Source of the DNA: Candidatus Sulfuricurvum sp. RIFRC-1
Lineage (GTDB): Bacteria > Campylobacterota > Campylobacteria > Campylobacterales > Sulfurimonadaceae
Length of the DNA stretch: 64,000 nt
Direction: 5' to 3'
Assembly (NCBI RefSeq): GCF_000310245.1
Contig: NC_020505.1
Location: forward strand, 558,001 to 622,000
Shown here: in pieces, positions 34,640 through 42,903 of the stretch
Layout: each line of letters starts with the position of its first letter
Numbering within the stretch: the first letter of the stretch is position 1
The notes under the pieces: model-generated
Told to the model about the DNA's origin: nothing
The model's database searches: none
What the model saw: the letters and a program-made list of their open reading frames with translations, nothing else
Program-made: the position numbers and the translations under genes

Positions 34640-34729
34640 CGGGAACAAATTATTAGAGATTTAAATGCTTTACCTGATTTCAAAATGCCTGAAAAAAACG
34701 ATAATGGAGCTTTAAAAAGCCATGGATAA
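34640..34729 (+). pseudogene. 3' tail of a lost upstream reading frame
   Basis: About 29 codons without a start (ends PEKNDNGALKSHG) finish at a TAA that overlaps the next gene's ATG by eight bases. Such overlap is normal for coupled genes, which suggests that the following gene once had an upstream partner that was cut off by the repeat-rich junction. Confidence 0.35.
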
Positions 34730-35807
34730 ACTAATAAGCAAAGGGCTTTATAGCGAATTACTAAATCGCCTCACAACATCAAAAGTGCTAATTATATCGA
34801 CTCTAGCTGGTTATACAGAGATAAAATATCTCAAAAATGGCACTACCCAATATCTCACACTCACAACTTGTTCATATCCAAACTCGGATTTGACGATTAG
34901 GGAGTGTTCTTTTAGATTTGCAGATGTGGAACTTCCGCAAACGATATTTGATGCACAGGATTTGATTTATGATAGCACTGAAACTATCTACACAAAAGAG
35001 CCTCATGCACTACTAGATGAGATAGCCTATATCCACGATACAAGTTATAATCTACTCTATCACTACGAGCCAGATGCACAGTGTCAAGAGATCACCATAT
35101 CAGCCCATACTAAAGATGGCAAACTCAAAAATTATAGATTAAGCTTTGAGCCTGATAGCGATGGAGTGCGAGTTGGTTTAAGTATCACTTCTAATGAGTT
35201 AAGTGGAGTCTTTATCTCCAAATCACTTGATAAGGAAAATCTAGTCCTAAGCTCAAGTTTTGATGATAAATATATTTATACGACTAAAGAGACTGACACA
35301 ATAAGGGAAAATGGGGAGATTTCAAGGCTACATAGCCCAAATTGGGTAGAAGTCTATCATGCAAAAAAAGATGAACCCATAGCGTTTAGAGAAAATGAGG
35401 AGTGTTTTTTTATTAGTGGTGTAGGATTTTGGAGTGGTGGATTTACGATTTTGACTAGAGAACATTTTAATTTGATGGATAAAGAGGATAAGGAGAGATT
35501 TTTTGCTTATGGCGATGAGTTGGTCAGCCATCTTAATACCCTTTTTATCAATAAAAAATTTGACCACTCAAAAAGATATGAATTTACCGATGATGAAGAT
35601 TGCCAAAAGCTAGTCGATAGCTTTACAGAAAGAGGTTATGAGGTAGAGAAAATCTACACAGAATATTCAGGCAATGGTTGGCCACCGCCGCTTTTTATCC
35701 ACAAAGCATCAAAAGGAGATGAGGAGATCAAAATCGTCACCCATAACGACTGGGGGATGGAGGAGTATGTGGTAGATGTGGAATATGGAATGTGTGCGAT
35801 GAAATAG
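34722..35807 (+). CDS. Uncharacterised 361-residue protein, probably acquired
   Basis: Not recognised. A soluble, acidic protein without signal peptide or membrane helix. Its beta-rich middle includes repeated strand-like segments (EITISAHTKDGKLKNYRLSF), and the C-terminal part has YEVEKIYTEYSGNGWPPPLFIHKASKGDEEIKIV. Codon use (many CTA, ATA, AGA) and higher A+T differ from the flanking peb4 and fba. It lies between REP-like copies in opposite orientation and has lost its upstream partner. The pattern suits cargo of a small insertion, but no function can be assigned. Confidence 0.6.
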   Translation: MDKLISKGLYSELLNRLTTSKVLIISTLAGYTEIKYLKNGTTQYLTLTTCSYPNSDLTIRECSFRFADVELPQTIFDAQDLIYDSTETIYTKEPHALLDEIAYIHDTSYNLLYHYEPDAQCQEITISAHTKDGKLKNYRLSFEPDSDGVRVGLSITSNELSGVFISKSLDKENLVLSSSFDDKYIYTTKETDTIRENGEISRLHSPNWVEVYHAKKDEPIAFRENEECFFISGVGFWSGGFTILTREHFNLMDKEDKERFFAYGDELVSHLNTLFINKKFDHSKRYEFTDDEDCQKLVDSFTERGYEVEKIYTEYSGNGWPPPLFIHKASKGDEEIKIVTHNDWGMEEYVVDVEYGMCAMK

Positions 35808-35829
35808 AGTGAGTAAAAAAAAGGAGTAA

Positions 35830-35852
35830 ATGGGGGTCAGGTATTCAATCTT
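35830..35852 (+). repeat. RAYT-type flank motif
   Basis: TGGGGGTCAGGTATTC, about 23 bases after the orphan gene. GGGTCAGG-type sequences commonly border RAYT elements, and the reverse form CCTGACCC occurs just after the RAYT gene at 11969-11976. This may be the scar of an element end. Confidence 0.35.
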
Positions 35853-35883
35853 CACTTTTTAGGTTGCACTGATTAAATACAAA

Positions 35884-35914
35884 AGATGGATCCCGTATCA
35901 AGTACGGGATGACG
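35884..35914 (-). repeat. REP-like palindromic repeat, copy 3 (reversed)
   Basis: The reverse complement matches copy 1 in stem and loop: ATCCCGTA-CTTGA-TACGGGAT. It lies just beyond the fba stop and is followed on that strand by TCCATCTTTT, so it may terminate fba transcription. Confidence 0.8.
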
Positions 35915-35928
35915 AGATGGGAACCGAA

Positions 35929-37011
35929 TTAATTTCTGTCTATTGCGTTCAAATCTTCAAACGCTGCTTTCACACGATTAACCAATGTTTTTTGCCCGTC
36001 GCGAAGCCATTTACGAGGGTCATAATATTTTTTGTTCGGTTTATCTTCACCCTCTGGGTTTCCGATTTGCCCTTGGAGGTAATCTTTATACTTTTCGTAA
36101 TAATCTTTCACCCCTTCCCATGTTGCCCATTGGGTATCGGTATCGATATTCATTTTGATAACCCCGTAGCTGATCGCTTCGCGGATTTCTGCGTGAGTTG
36201 ATCCTGAACCGCCGTGGAATACGAAATTGACCGGTTTGTCCGATGCGGTGGCAAATTTTTCTTGGATGTATTTTTGGGAGTTGTCTAGGATGATCGGAGT
36301 GAGGACGACGTTACCCGGTTTATAAACGCCGTGAACGTTTCCGAATGATGCGGCGATCGTGAATCGGTTGCTTACTGCGCTGAGTTTTTCATAGGCGTAG
36401 GCGACATCTTCGGGTTGCGTGTAGAGGAGGGCGTTGTCGATATTGGTGTTGTCTACTCCGTCTTCTTCTCCTCCGGTCACACCGAGTTCGATTTCGAGCG
36501 TCATACCGATCTTGTCCATACGCTTCATATATTCAACACAGGTTGCGACGTTCTCTTCGAGTGATTCTTCGGAGAGGTCGAGCATATGAGAAGTGAAGAG
36601 TGGTTTGCCGTATTGAGCGAAGTGTTTTTCACCGGCATCGAGAAGTGCATCAATCCACGGGAGAAGGTGGCGCGCCGCATGGTCGGTATGGAGTATGACG
36701 GGAATGCCATAGGCTTCAGCCATCATATGGGTATGGATCGCTCCGCTGATAGCACCGACGATGGCCGCTTTTTCTTCTTCGTTGCTAAGCCCTTTACCGG
36801 CGTAGTAACTGGCTCCTCCATTTGAAAATTGGATAATAACAGGAGAGTTGACTACTTTTGCCGCTTCTAAAACTGCATTGATTGAATCGGTTCCCACAAC
36901 ATTGACCGCCGGAAGAGCATACCCTTCTTCTTTTGCAATTTCAAATAGTTTTTGAACATCATCACCGAAAAGCACTCCCGGTTTCATCACTTCTAAAATA
37001 CGTTTGGACAT
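35929..37011 (-). CDS. fba: Class II fructose-bisphosphate aldolase
   Basis: Interconverts fructose-1,6-bisphosphate and two trioses with zinc. The 360-residue class IIA protein has ALPAVNVVGTDSINAVLEAA, the zinc-binding HTDHAARHLLPW, EIELGVTGGEEDGVDN, FGNVHGVYKPGNV and VFHGGSGSTHAEI. The C-terminal YYDPRKWLRDGQKTLV is typical. It is convergent with the orphan gene; in C. jejuni it is co-directional with peb4. A TATAAT box lies about 30 bases before the start. Confidence 0.96.
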   Translation of the reverse strand: MSKRILEVMKPGVLFGDDVQKLFEIAKEEGYALPAVNVVGTDSINAVLEAAKVVNSPVIIQFSNGGASYYAGKGLSNEEEKAAIVGAISGAIHTHMMAEAYGIPVILHTDHAARHLLPWIDALLDAGEKHFAQYGKPLFTSHMLDLSEESLEENVATCVEYMKRMDKIGMTLEIELGVTGGEEDGVDNTNIDNALLYTQPEDVAYAYEKLSAVSNRFTIAASFGNVHGVYKPGNVVLTPIILDNSQKYIQEKFATASDKPVNFVFHGGSGSTHAEIREAISYGVIKMNIDTDTQWATWEGVKDYYEKYKDYLQGQIGNPEGEDKPNKKYYDPRKWLRDGQKTLVNRVKAAFEDLNAIDRN

Positions 37012-37031
37012 TCTTTACCCCACAGTTAAAA

Positions 37032-37061
37032 TTGACGATATTATACTCTTAGAGCAATAAT
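37032..37061. promoter_or_regulatory. Overlapping divergent promoters between fba and the M23 gene
   Basis: On the - strand TATAAT (37040-37045) serves fba. On the + strand TTGACG (37032-37037) and AATAAT (37056-37061), 18 bases apart, could serve the peptidase gene. The elements overlap, so the two genes may compete for polymerase. Confidence 0.4.
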
Positions 37062-37090
37062 GTTAGAATTAAAAGAAAAGGGAGTTGATT

Positions 37091-38464
37091 TTGGTCCGTT
37101 TCGGTTTTTCGCTTTTGATCGGGTGCAGTGTTCTTTACGCGGCCTCAGCTCCATTAGTATTTGATACCTTGGCTGACCCTCTCCAGAAAAGTACTGTTTC
37201 GATTGACAAACTGAGCCAAAAACCGGTTATGGAGCCGAATAAAGTAATATTACGAAACTTTTTGAGCAATGTTGATGCGACATTGAGCGTGGGAAGAGAA
37301 CTCTCCGGATCCAAAGAGGTTGACAAAGAAATTTTGAATTCGTATCTGAGAGAGTTACGAGAATTGTCGCGTACGAAAGAATCCATCGATGATCTGTATC
37401 GTAAATCGTTACACATAGCTATGGACAAAAGTGATAAGAAAAGTTTTGAAGATTTGATTTCAGCACCGCTTGATCCTCTCCATCATCCTCGTATCCGTTC
37501 TGAAGTGATTGCATTTTACCAAAAAAATTATCCGTATCACGCGATTAAGTCCATTGAAGCATTGTGCGATGAGCAGGCACTGGAGCAAAAAAGTATTCAG
37601 GTTGCTATTGAACAAGAACAGGCGTATGAAGAACATTTGAGGATTTTAAAGCGCTCTGAAGTCTCCGGTGTTAAAAAAACTGCGCAAATCGGTTCGCGTA
37701 ACAGTGTTATTCTCAGTGCAGAGTCCAATGGGGTAGGGGGATTTGAATTCGAAGCGGAAAATTTGAATCCCTATACCGTAACGATGAGTATTGATTTTGA
37801 GGCTCTTACGAATTTAAAAGCCTCTGGAAACCTTCCATTGTTCATAGAAGTACCCGGACGCAGTAAAAAAAGAGTTTTGGAACTCTCACGAATTTCTTCC
37901 GCGTTAGGAGTTGATTATCGCTCATCGTACGGATGGGTGAGGGGATCGGCTTTTGCAATCCATAAAGATGAGTACGTTTATAAACTCCCTTTTTTAAAAG
38001 GGGCTGATGTTCATATTTCGCAAGGATATCATGGGGAGACATCGCACAAAGGACTATCGGCGTATGCGGTTGATTTTCCGGTTCCGGTCGGGACGCCGAT
38101 TTATGCCGCGCGCGAAGGGACCGTGGTGGGCTCAGAAGGGAGCAACAACCTTGGTGGGGGCAGTCCCGAATATCGTAAATTTGCCAATTATGTCATTATT
38201 GAGCACAGCGATGGGACAATGGGAAATTATTACCATTTGAAACAAGGCGGTGCTGTCGCGGTGATCGGACAAAAGGTTGCTAAAGGCGATTTGATCGGAT
38301 ATTCGGGAAATACGGGTTACAGCAGCGGGCCGCATTTGCATTTTAGTGTCAGTAAAGTAGATCCGGTTTCGATGCGCAGACCGATGAATTTGCCGATTAA
38401 AATGCAAACATTGCAAGGAATTGTCACTTTACCGCGTAAAGGCGATCAATATACGGTACAATAA
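37091..38464 (+). CDS. M23-family metallopeptidase (LytM/Csd-like)
   Basis: A 457-residue envelope endopeptidase. TTG 37091 is chosen because GGAG lies six bases ahead; TTG 37085 is too close to it. The signal sequence is FGFSLLIGCSVLYAASA. A long helical and beta linker region comes before the M23 domain (about 315-450). Zinc ligands are the His and Asp in SHKGLSAYAVDFPVP and the HLHF motif in GPHLHFSVSK; the catalytic histidine region is NYYHLKQGGA. It should cut cross-links in peptidoglycan, as related proteins do to set cell shape in this phylum. All metal residues are present. Confidence 0.88.
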   Translation: MVRFGFSLLIGCSVLYAASAPLVFDTLADPLQKSTVSIDKLSQKPVMEPNKVILRNFLSNVDATLSVGRELSGSKEVDKEILNSYLRELRELSRTKESIDDLYRKSLHIAMDKSDKKSFEDLISAPLDPLHHPRIRSEVIAFYQKNYPYHAIKSIEALCDEQALEQKSIQVAIEQEQAYEEHLRILKRSEVSGVKKTAQIGSRNSVILSAESNGVGGFEFEAENLNPYTVTMSIDFEALTNLKASGNLPLFIEVPGRSKKRVLELSRISSALGVDYRSSYGWVRGSAFAIHKDEYVYKLPFLKGADVHISQGYHGETSHKGLSAYAVDFPVPVGTPIYAAREGTVVGSEGSNNLGGGSPEYRKFANYVIIEHSDGTMGNYYHLKQGGAVAVIGQKVAKGDLIGYSGNTGYSSGPHLHFSVSKVDPVSMRRPMNLPIKMQTLQGIVTLPRKGDQYTVQ

Positions 38465-38494
38465 TTCCACAGATTATAACAACGGGGTTTTCAC

Positions 38495-40081
38495 ATGTTC
38501 GATACTGTCAAATCAAAAATTATTTTTACAACATTGCTTTTTAGTTTTTTAGGATTAGGGACAATCTATTGGTACTTAACGACAACGTTTCATGATTTTT
38601 CGAATGAGACGGCGAAGCGATCGCTTAATATGCTCAGCCAGTCGATTTTTCAAACCCTCACCGGCAGTATGCTTGCCGGTGACCCGGCAGTTGTCGCAGA
38701 AGCCATTGCTAATGCCCAAAAGATTGAGGGTATTGAAGCGCTAAAGGTTGAAAAATCACAAGCGGTTATTGACTTGCTCGCTCCTGAATCAAAATTTACC
38801 GAAGAGCCTCTTATTCGTGAAGTTTTTAAAAACAAAAAGTCTCAAGTGATCGAAAATACCAACGGTGCTCATACTATTCGTCTACTTCAGCCCCTTATCG
38901 CGGAAGATCGATGTTTGGCATGTCATACAAATATCCAGACGGGAGAAGTTTTAGGGGTAATGGATTTGGTCATTTCTTTAGAGAAAAATGATGAAGAAAT
39001 CAGTAAAACCGAAACCATTTTGTTGATCGCGCTTAGCGTTGTCGTTATCGTTTTCGTCTCAGTCCTCAATATCTTCTTTGGAAAAGAAGTATTGACGCCA
39101 CTTGAGGGTTTACGCAACCGCATTGGAGCGTTGGTCAGCGGAGATAAAGATTTAACCAAACGGCTTGAAGTGACGAAAAAAGATGAGTTCTCGCAAGCTG
39201 CTACGGCTGTAAACCGTTTTGTTTCGATGGTACAAGAGACGGTCAATGAGGTTAAAGAGCTTGGCCGTCAAAATTCAACCATTGCGACGACGATCACCGA
39301 TGCGACGCAGGTTATATCAAGAGGGGTAGAACAAGAGCGTCAAATTGTCGAAGCAACGACCCAGAAAAGCCATTCCATTAAAGAGATTTTATCGGGAGCG
39401 ATTGCCATATCAGAGCAAACACAACGCAATGTTGCCAACGCAAACGGTGAATTGGTCACCGCCAAAGATGCCTTGTCCCGTCTTGTCGGAGAGGTAGAAG
39501 GATACATTGAAAATGAGCAAGAGATGTCTTCTCAGTTGTTGTCTTTGCGTCAGGATGCAGATCAAGTGAAGAGTGTACTCGGGGTTATCAAAGATATTGC
39601 CGATCAAACCAACCTTTTGGCACTGAATGCTGCGATCGAAGCGGCGCGTGCGGGAGAACATGGACGCGGGTTTGCCGTTGTTGCCGATGAGGTACGAAAA
39701 CTTGCGGAACGTACCCAAAAAAGCTTGACCGAAATCGAAATCAGTGTAGGAACGATTGTCCAAGCGATTAATGATGTCAGCGATAAAATGGGTGAAAATG
39801 CCCGAAATATGAACGATTTAACGGTCATATCGAATGAAGTAGAAGAAAAAATTTCGGCTACCTCTTCAGAGATGGAACGCTCTGTCTCAGTAGCGGAACG
39901 TTCTTATAATGATTCAGTCGAGGTTGTCGGTCATATCGAATGGATCATTGATAAAATTTCACAGATTAATGATGTTTCGGAATCGAATCGCCACAGTGTT
40001 GAGCAGATTGAAAATGATTCGAAACAGTTACTTGAAGTCGCCAATTCGCTCTCTGCTCGTATTAATGAGTTTAAGAGCTAA
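38495..40081 (+). CDS. Methyl-accepting chemotaxis protein with periplasmic c-type haem motif
   Basis: A 528-residue chemoreceptor. TM1 is about 9-30, the periplasmic domain about 31-172, TM2 about 174-196, then HAMP and a signalling coiled coil with the hairpin tip [20 protein letters not shown]. The periplasmic domain has a haem c site C140-LAC143-H144 (DRCLACHTN), as in Tll0287/DUF3365-type haem sensor domains. The cell therefore probably senses redox state, oxygen or NO through this receptor. It starts 30 bases after the peptidase gene, and the last bases overlap the convergent cupin gene. Confidence 0.88.
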   Translation: MFDTVKSKIIFTTLLFSFLGLGTIYWYLTTTFHDFSNETAKRSLNMLSQSIFQTLTGSMLAGDPAVVAEAIANAQKIEGIEALKVEKSQAVIDLLAPESKFTEEPLIREVFKNKKSQVIENTNGAHTIRLLQPLIAEDRCLACHTNIQTGEVLGVMDLVISLEKNDEEISKTETILLIALSVVVIVFVSVLNIFFGKEVLTPLEGLRNRIGALVSGDKDLTKRLEVTKKDEFSQAATAVNRFVSMVQETVNEVKELGRQNSTIATTITDATQVISRGVEQERQIVEATTQKSHSIKEILSGAIAISEQTQRNVANANGELVTAKDALSRLVGEVEGYIENEQEMSSQLLSLRQDADQVKSVLGVIKDIADQTNLLALNAAIEAARAGEHGRGFAVVADEVRKLAERTQKSLTEIEISVGTIVQAINDVSDKMGENARNMNDLTVISNEVEEKISATSSEMERSVSVAERSYNDSVEVVGHIEWIIDKISQINDVSESNRHSVEQIENDSKQLLEVANSLSARINEFKS

Positions 40082-40379
40082 AAATTCCAAGCCAAAGAGC
40101 ATCGTTAGAGGTTGATAAAACCTGATGCTTGGTGTGATGAGGAATAAAACAATAATCTCCTGCTACCAGGTTTAGTGCCTGATCATTGACTTGGAGGCAA
40201 GCCCTCCCGGTTAAAAGCAATACCCATTCATCTTGTTCTTGCTCATAGCGTTCTCCGGGGGTTTTAAGCCATGATCGAATTGATTCAATTTTGATCGAAT
40301 GATTTTGAAAAAGAGTTGAAAATATTTCACTGTTTTCAGCGGGTTTGTCGTTGTGATAAAGGTTATTTACTATGATCAA
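40071..40379 (-). CDS. Small cupin-domain protein
   Basis: A 102-residue single-domain cupin. The first motif, [20 protein letters not shown], has Glu/Gln where the standard HxH would stand. The second is [15 protein letters not shown], with two histidines. Metal binding is therefore uncertain. Proteins of this type often act on small phosphonate, sugar or sulfur compounds, but nothing here points to one. Its 3' end overlaps the chemoreceptor stop by 11 bases (convergent). Confidence 0.75.
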   Translation of the reverse strand: MIIVNNLYHNDKPAENSEIFSTLFQNHSIKIESIRSWLKTPGERYEQEQDEWVLLLTGRACLQVNDQALNLVAGDYCFIPHHTKHQVLSTSNDALWLGIFSS

Positions 40380-40441
40380 GAATATCTCCTAAGTTAACGC
40401 GTGATATGATGTCACTATTATAAACCAACAGCAGAGAATTT

Positions 40442-40948
40442 ATGAAAAACATTGTCTTAATCGGTTTTATGGGGGTCGGCAAAGGTTCCGTGGCACGAGA
40501 GATTGTCAAACAATCCAATCTGATTGCACTCGATACGGATGATATAATCGAAAGTATGGAAAACCGCCGTATCAAAAAAATCTTTGCCGAAGAGGGTGAA
40601 GAATATTTTCGTACATTGGAGCGTAAAGTGGCTCAGTGGCTCCAAAAAGAGGTCAAAGGGACGTTAATTTCTACCGGAGGCGGATTTTTCAAAGTACCGA
40701 ATTTGAAAAAAATCGGGACAGTCGTCTATTTGTCCGCACCGTTTGAGACGATACACAATCGCATTCTCGAACATCCTGATGCCCAAAAGAAATTACGCAA
40801 ACGCCCTTTATTTCAAGATATCGATAAAGCAATAAAGCTTTATGATGAACGCTCCGCTCTTTATAAGAAAGTAGCCGATATTGTGATCGATGTGAGTAAT
40901 AAAGATATACCGGACATCGCAAAAGAGATTCTTAAAAAGGTTAAATGA
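40442..40948 (+). CDS. aroK: Shikimate kinase
   Basis: Phosphorylates shikimate in aromatic amino acid synthesis. The 168-residue P-loop kinase has NIVLIGFMGVGKGSVARE (Walker A; GMGKST-type loop with GKGS here), DTDDIIE for shikimate and Mg, FRTLERKV and STGGGFF, with a lid region RPLFQD. The Walker A ends in GKGS rather than GKST/GKSS, a mild variant common in relatives. It is followed two bases later by an exported thioredoxin-like gene. Confidence 0.93.
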   Translation: MKNIVLIGFMGVGKGSVAREIVKQSNLIALDTDDIIESMENRRIKKIFAEEGEEYFRTLERKVAQWLQKEVKGTLISTGGGFFKVPNLKKIGTVVYLSAPFETIHNRILEHPDAQKKLRKRPLFQDIDKAIKLYDERSALYKKVADIVIDVSNKDIPDIAKEILKKVK

Positions 40949-40949
40949 G

Positions 40950-41369
40950 ATGAAAAAAATATTTTTAATGCTATTGATGTGCGTCACAGTAATCTTCGCT
41001 GTTGAGATCAAGTGGGAAAAAGAATACTCAGCGGCGATCGCTAAATCAAAAGCGGCCCAAAAGCCGTTGATGTTTATTGTTTCAAATCATCATTGCCGTT
41101 TTTGTGTTCAGTTTGAAACTACAACGCTGAAAAATCCAAAAGTAGTGCAAAAACTCAATGCGGATTTTATCAGTGCGATCGTATATATAGATGAGAATCC
41201 ACTTTTTCCACGTCAGTTAAATGTTCCGGGAACACCGGGGACATGGTTTTTGAAATCGGATGGCGAACCGATGTATCAACCTGTGATGGGGGCTGTTGAG
41301 AGTGAGCAGTTTCTCAATGCACTGGATATGGTCAAACAAGAATACAAAAAAAGTGCGGCGAGCAAGTAA
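40950..41369 (+). CDS. Periplasmic thioredoxin-fold protein
   Basis: A 139-residue protein with a signal peptide (KKIFLMLLMCVTVIFA) and a thioredoxin-like domain. The active site is HHCRFCVQFE (CRFC), and the cis-proline is in VPGTPGTWFL. It resembles the DUF255/SoxW-like thioredoxins that reduce or isomerise disulfides in the periplasm, which fits a cell with many exported cytochromes. It lies between aroK and hisD in an apparent unit, an arrangement with no obvious pathway link. Confidence 0.8.
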   Translation: MKKIFLMLLMCVTVIFAVEIKWEKEYSAAIAKSKAAQKPLMFIVSNHHCRFCVQFETTTLKNPKVVQKLNADFISAIVYIDENPLFPRQLNVPGTPGTWFLKSDGEPMYQPVMGAVESEQFLNALDMVKQEYKKSAASK

Positions 41370-41381
41370 AAAGGATATTAA

Positions 41382-42674
41382 ATGACACTAATCCATACGA
41401 ATGAATCCAATTTTGAGACAGTCTTTAACGAACTACTAGGGCGTGGAAAGATGGATATGGAGCATGTCTCTACAATCGTTAAAGGGCTTATCGATGAGAT
41501 ACGTTCCGATGGCGATGATGCTTTGATCCGACACATCTCAAAATTCGATCGATGGAGCCCTTCTTCTGGTACGGAGTTACGTATCGATACCAATGATATG
41601 AAGCGTGCGTATGAGGCACTGGACCCGGCACTGAAAGCGTCTTTGCACTTGGCGTATGATCGTATCCGTGTTTATCATGAAAAACAGCTTCCAAAAAGCT
41701 GGTTCGATACCGAAGCTAACGGGACGATTTTAGGACAGAAAGTAACTCCGGTTGATCGTGCCGGGCTTTATATCCCCGGAGGAAAAGCGGCCTATCCGAG
41801 TTCATTATTGATGAACGTTATTCCTGCTCAGGTGGCAGGGGTTGAGCACATCGTCGTAACAACACCGACTCCTGATAATGAACCGAATGAGCTTCTTTTG
41901 GCGGCGTGCCATCTGTGCGGTGTGAGCGAAGTGTTCAAAGTGGGTGGCGCTAGCGCGATTGCGGCAATGGCGTATGGAACGGCAACGATTCCAAAAGTAG
42001 ATGTGATTACGGGTCCCGGTAATATTTTTGTTGCAACGGCAAAAAAAATGGTCTTTGGCGAAGTAAACATTGATATGATCGCAGGTCCGAGCGAAATCGG
42101 TGTACTGGCGGATGATTCGGCGAATCCTGTACACATCGCGATCGATCTGCTTTCTCAGGCAGAGCATGATGAGATGGCGAGCTCAATTTTGATTACCCCG
42201 TCACAAAAATTTGCGGATGCCTGTGCCCTCGAGATTGAAAATTGGCTCAAAAAACTTCCTCGTGAAGAGATTGCCCGTAAATCGATCGAAGAGCGCGCCG
42301 CTATTATTGTAACCGATTCGATGAAAGAAGCGGTGCGTTTGATGAACGAGATAGCACCTGAACATCTCGAAGTAGCGACGGACAACCCTTTTGCTTTATT
42401 GCCGTCCATCAAACATGCAGGGGCGATCTTTTTAGGCCATTATACCCCTGAAGCGATCGGAGATTACGTTGCAGGGCCGAATCATACTCTCCCTACCGGT
42501 GGGACAGCGAAATTCTACTCACCGCTTGGGGTTGAGAATTTTATGAAAAAATCCTCCATCATCTCATTTTCACGTCAAGCGATCAATGAAATCGGTGAGG
42601 CGTGTGCCCTTATCGCTCATACCGAAGGGCTGGGTGCACACGAAGCATCGGTTCGCTGCCGCCTCGACAAATAA
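41382..42674 (+). CDS. hisD: Histidinol dehydrogenase
   Basis: Two-step oxidation of histidinol to histidine. The 430-residue protein has the zinc and catalytic residues in the usual places: DRAGLYIPGGKAAYPSS, VITGPGNIFVATAKK, AGPSEIGVLADDSA, DLLSQAEHDEMASS, AGAIFLGHYTPEAIGDYVAGPNHTLPT and EGLGAHEASVRCR. No unusual feature. A TTTCCC/GGGAAA hairpin (42692-42709) follows. Confidence 0.96.
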   Translation: MTLIHTNESNFETVFNELLGRGKMDMEHVSTIVKGLIDEIRSDGDDALIRHISKFDRWSPSSGTELRIDTNDMKRAYEALDPALKASLHLAYDRIRVYHEKQLPKSWFDTEANGTILGQKVTPVDRAGLYIPGGKAAYPSSLLMNVIPAQVAGVEHIVVTTPTPDNEPNELLLAACHLCGVSEVFKVGGASAIAAMAYGTATIPKVDVITGPGNIFVATAKKMVFGEVNIDMIAGPSEIGVLADDSANPVHIAIDLLSQAEHDEMASSILITPSQKFADACALEIENWLKKLPREEIARKSIEERAAIIVTDSMKEAVRLMNEIAPEHLEVATDNPFALLPSIKHAGAIFLGHYTPEAIGDYVAGPNHTLPTGGTAKFYSPLGVENFMKKSSIISFSRQAINEIGEACALIAHTEGLGAHEASVRCRLDK

Positions 42675-42691
42675 ATCTTTTTTATCCTTCT

Positions 42692-42709
42692 TTTCCCCTT
42701 TGCGGGAAA
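42692..42709 (+). terminator. Short hairpin after hisD
   Basis: TTTCCC-CTTTGC-GGGAAA, 17 bases after the hisD stop; the T-rich stretch is upstream rather than downstream of the stem, so it is weak as a terminator. Confidence 0.35.
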
Positions 42710-42805
42710 CATTTCCAAACGGTTACATATCAAAAAGTTATAGCAAAAACGGGTCGCCTTTTAGTTTCGGTTAAACCTATTTTGGCTACTATCAACCCAG
42801 CAGAA

Positions 42806-42834
42806 ATGCCGTTAAATGCCTGTAATCACGGCAT
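42806..42834 (+). promoter_or_regulatory. Hairpin upstream of the molybdoenzyme operon
   Basis: ATGCCGT and ACGGCAT pair perfectly over 7 bp around a 15-base loop, about 70 bases before the operon start. No known riboswitch consensus was recognised. Confidence 0.4.
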
Positions 42835-42846
42835 CAAATAAAGATT

Positions 42847-42885
42847 ATTCATGTTGCTTATGACATGAATGGCATTCACGTGAAT
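42847..42885. promoter_or_regulatory. Operator-like cluster of inverted repeats before the molybdoenzyme operon
   Basis: ATTCATGT-N8-ACATGAAT (42847-42870) is a perfect 8-bp inverted repeat. Three bases later ATTCACGTGAAT (42874-42885) is a perfect 12-base palindrome. All four arms share ATTCA/TGAAT. The spacing and position, 19-57 bases before the start codon, suit a dimeric or tetrameric repressor or activator site. Confidence 0.55.
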
Positions 42886-42903
42886 CAGGAATAAGGAGAA
42901 TAT

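Noticed and set aside
34558-34646. CRISPR array
   Set aside because: Repeats are palindromic, few, of different families and unevenly spaced, without spacers or cas genes.
42675-42903. Molybdenum cofactor riboswitch before the molybdoenzyme operon
   Set aside because: The inverted repeats are DNA-operator-like, and I could not match the known Moco RNA consensus.
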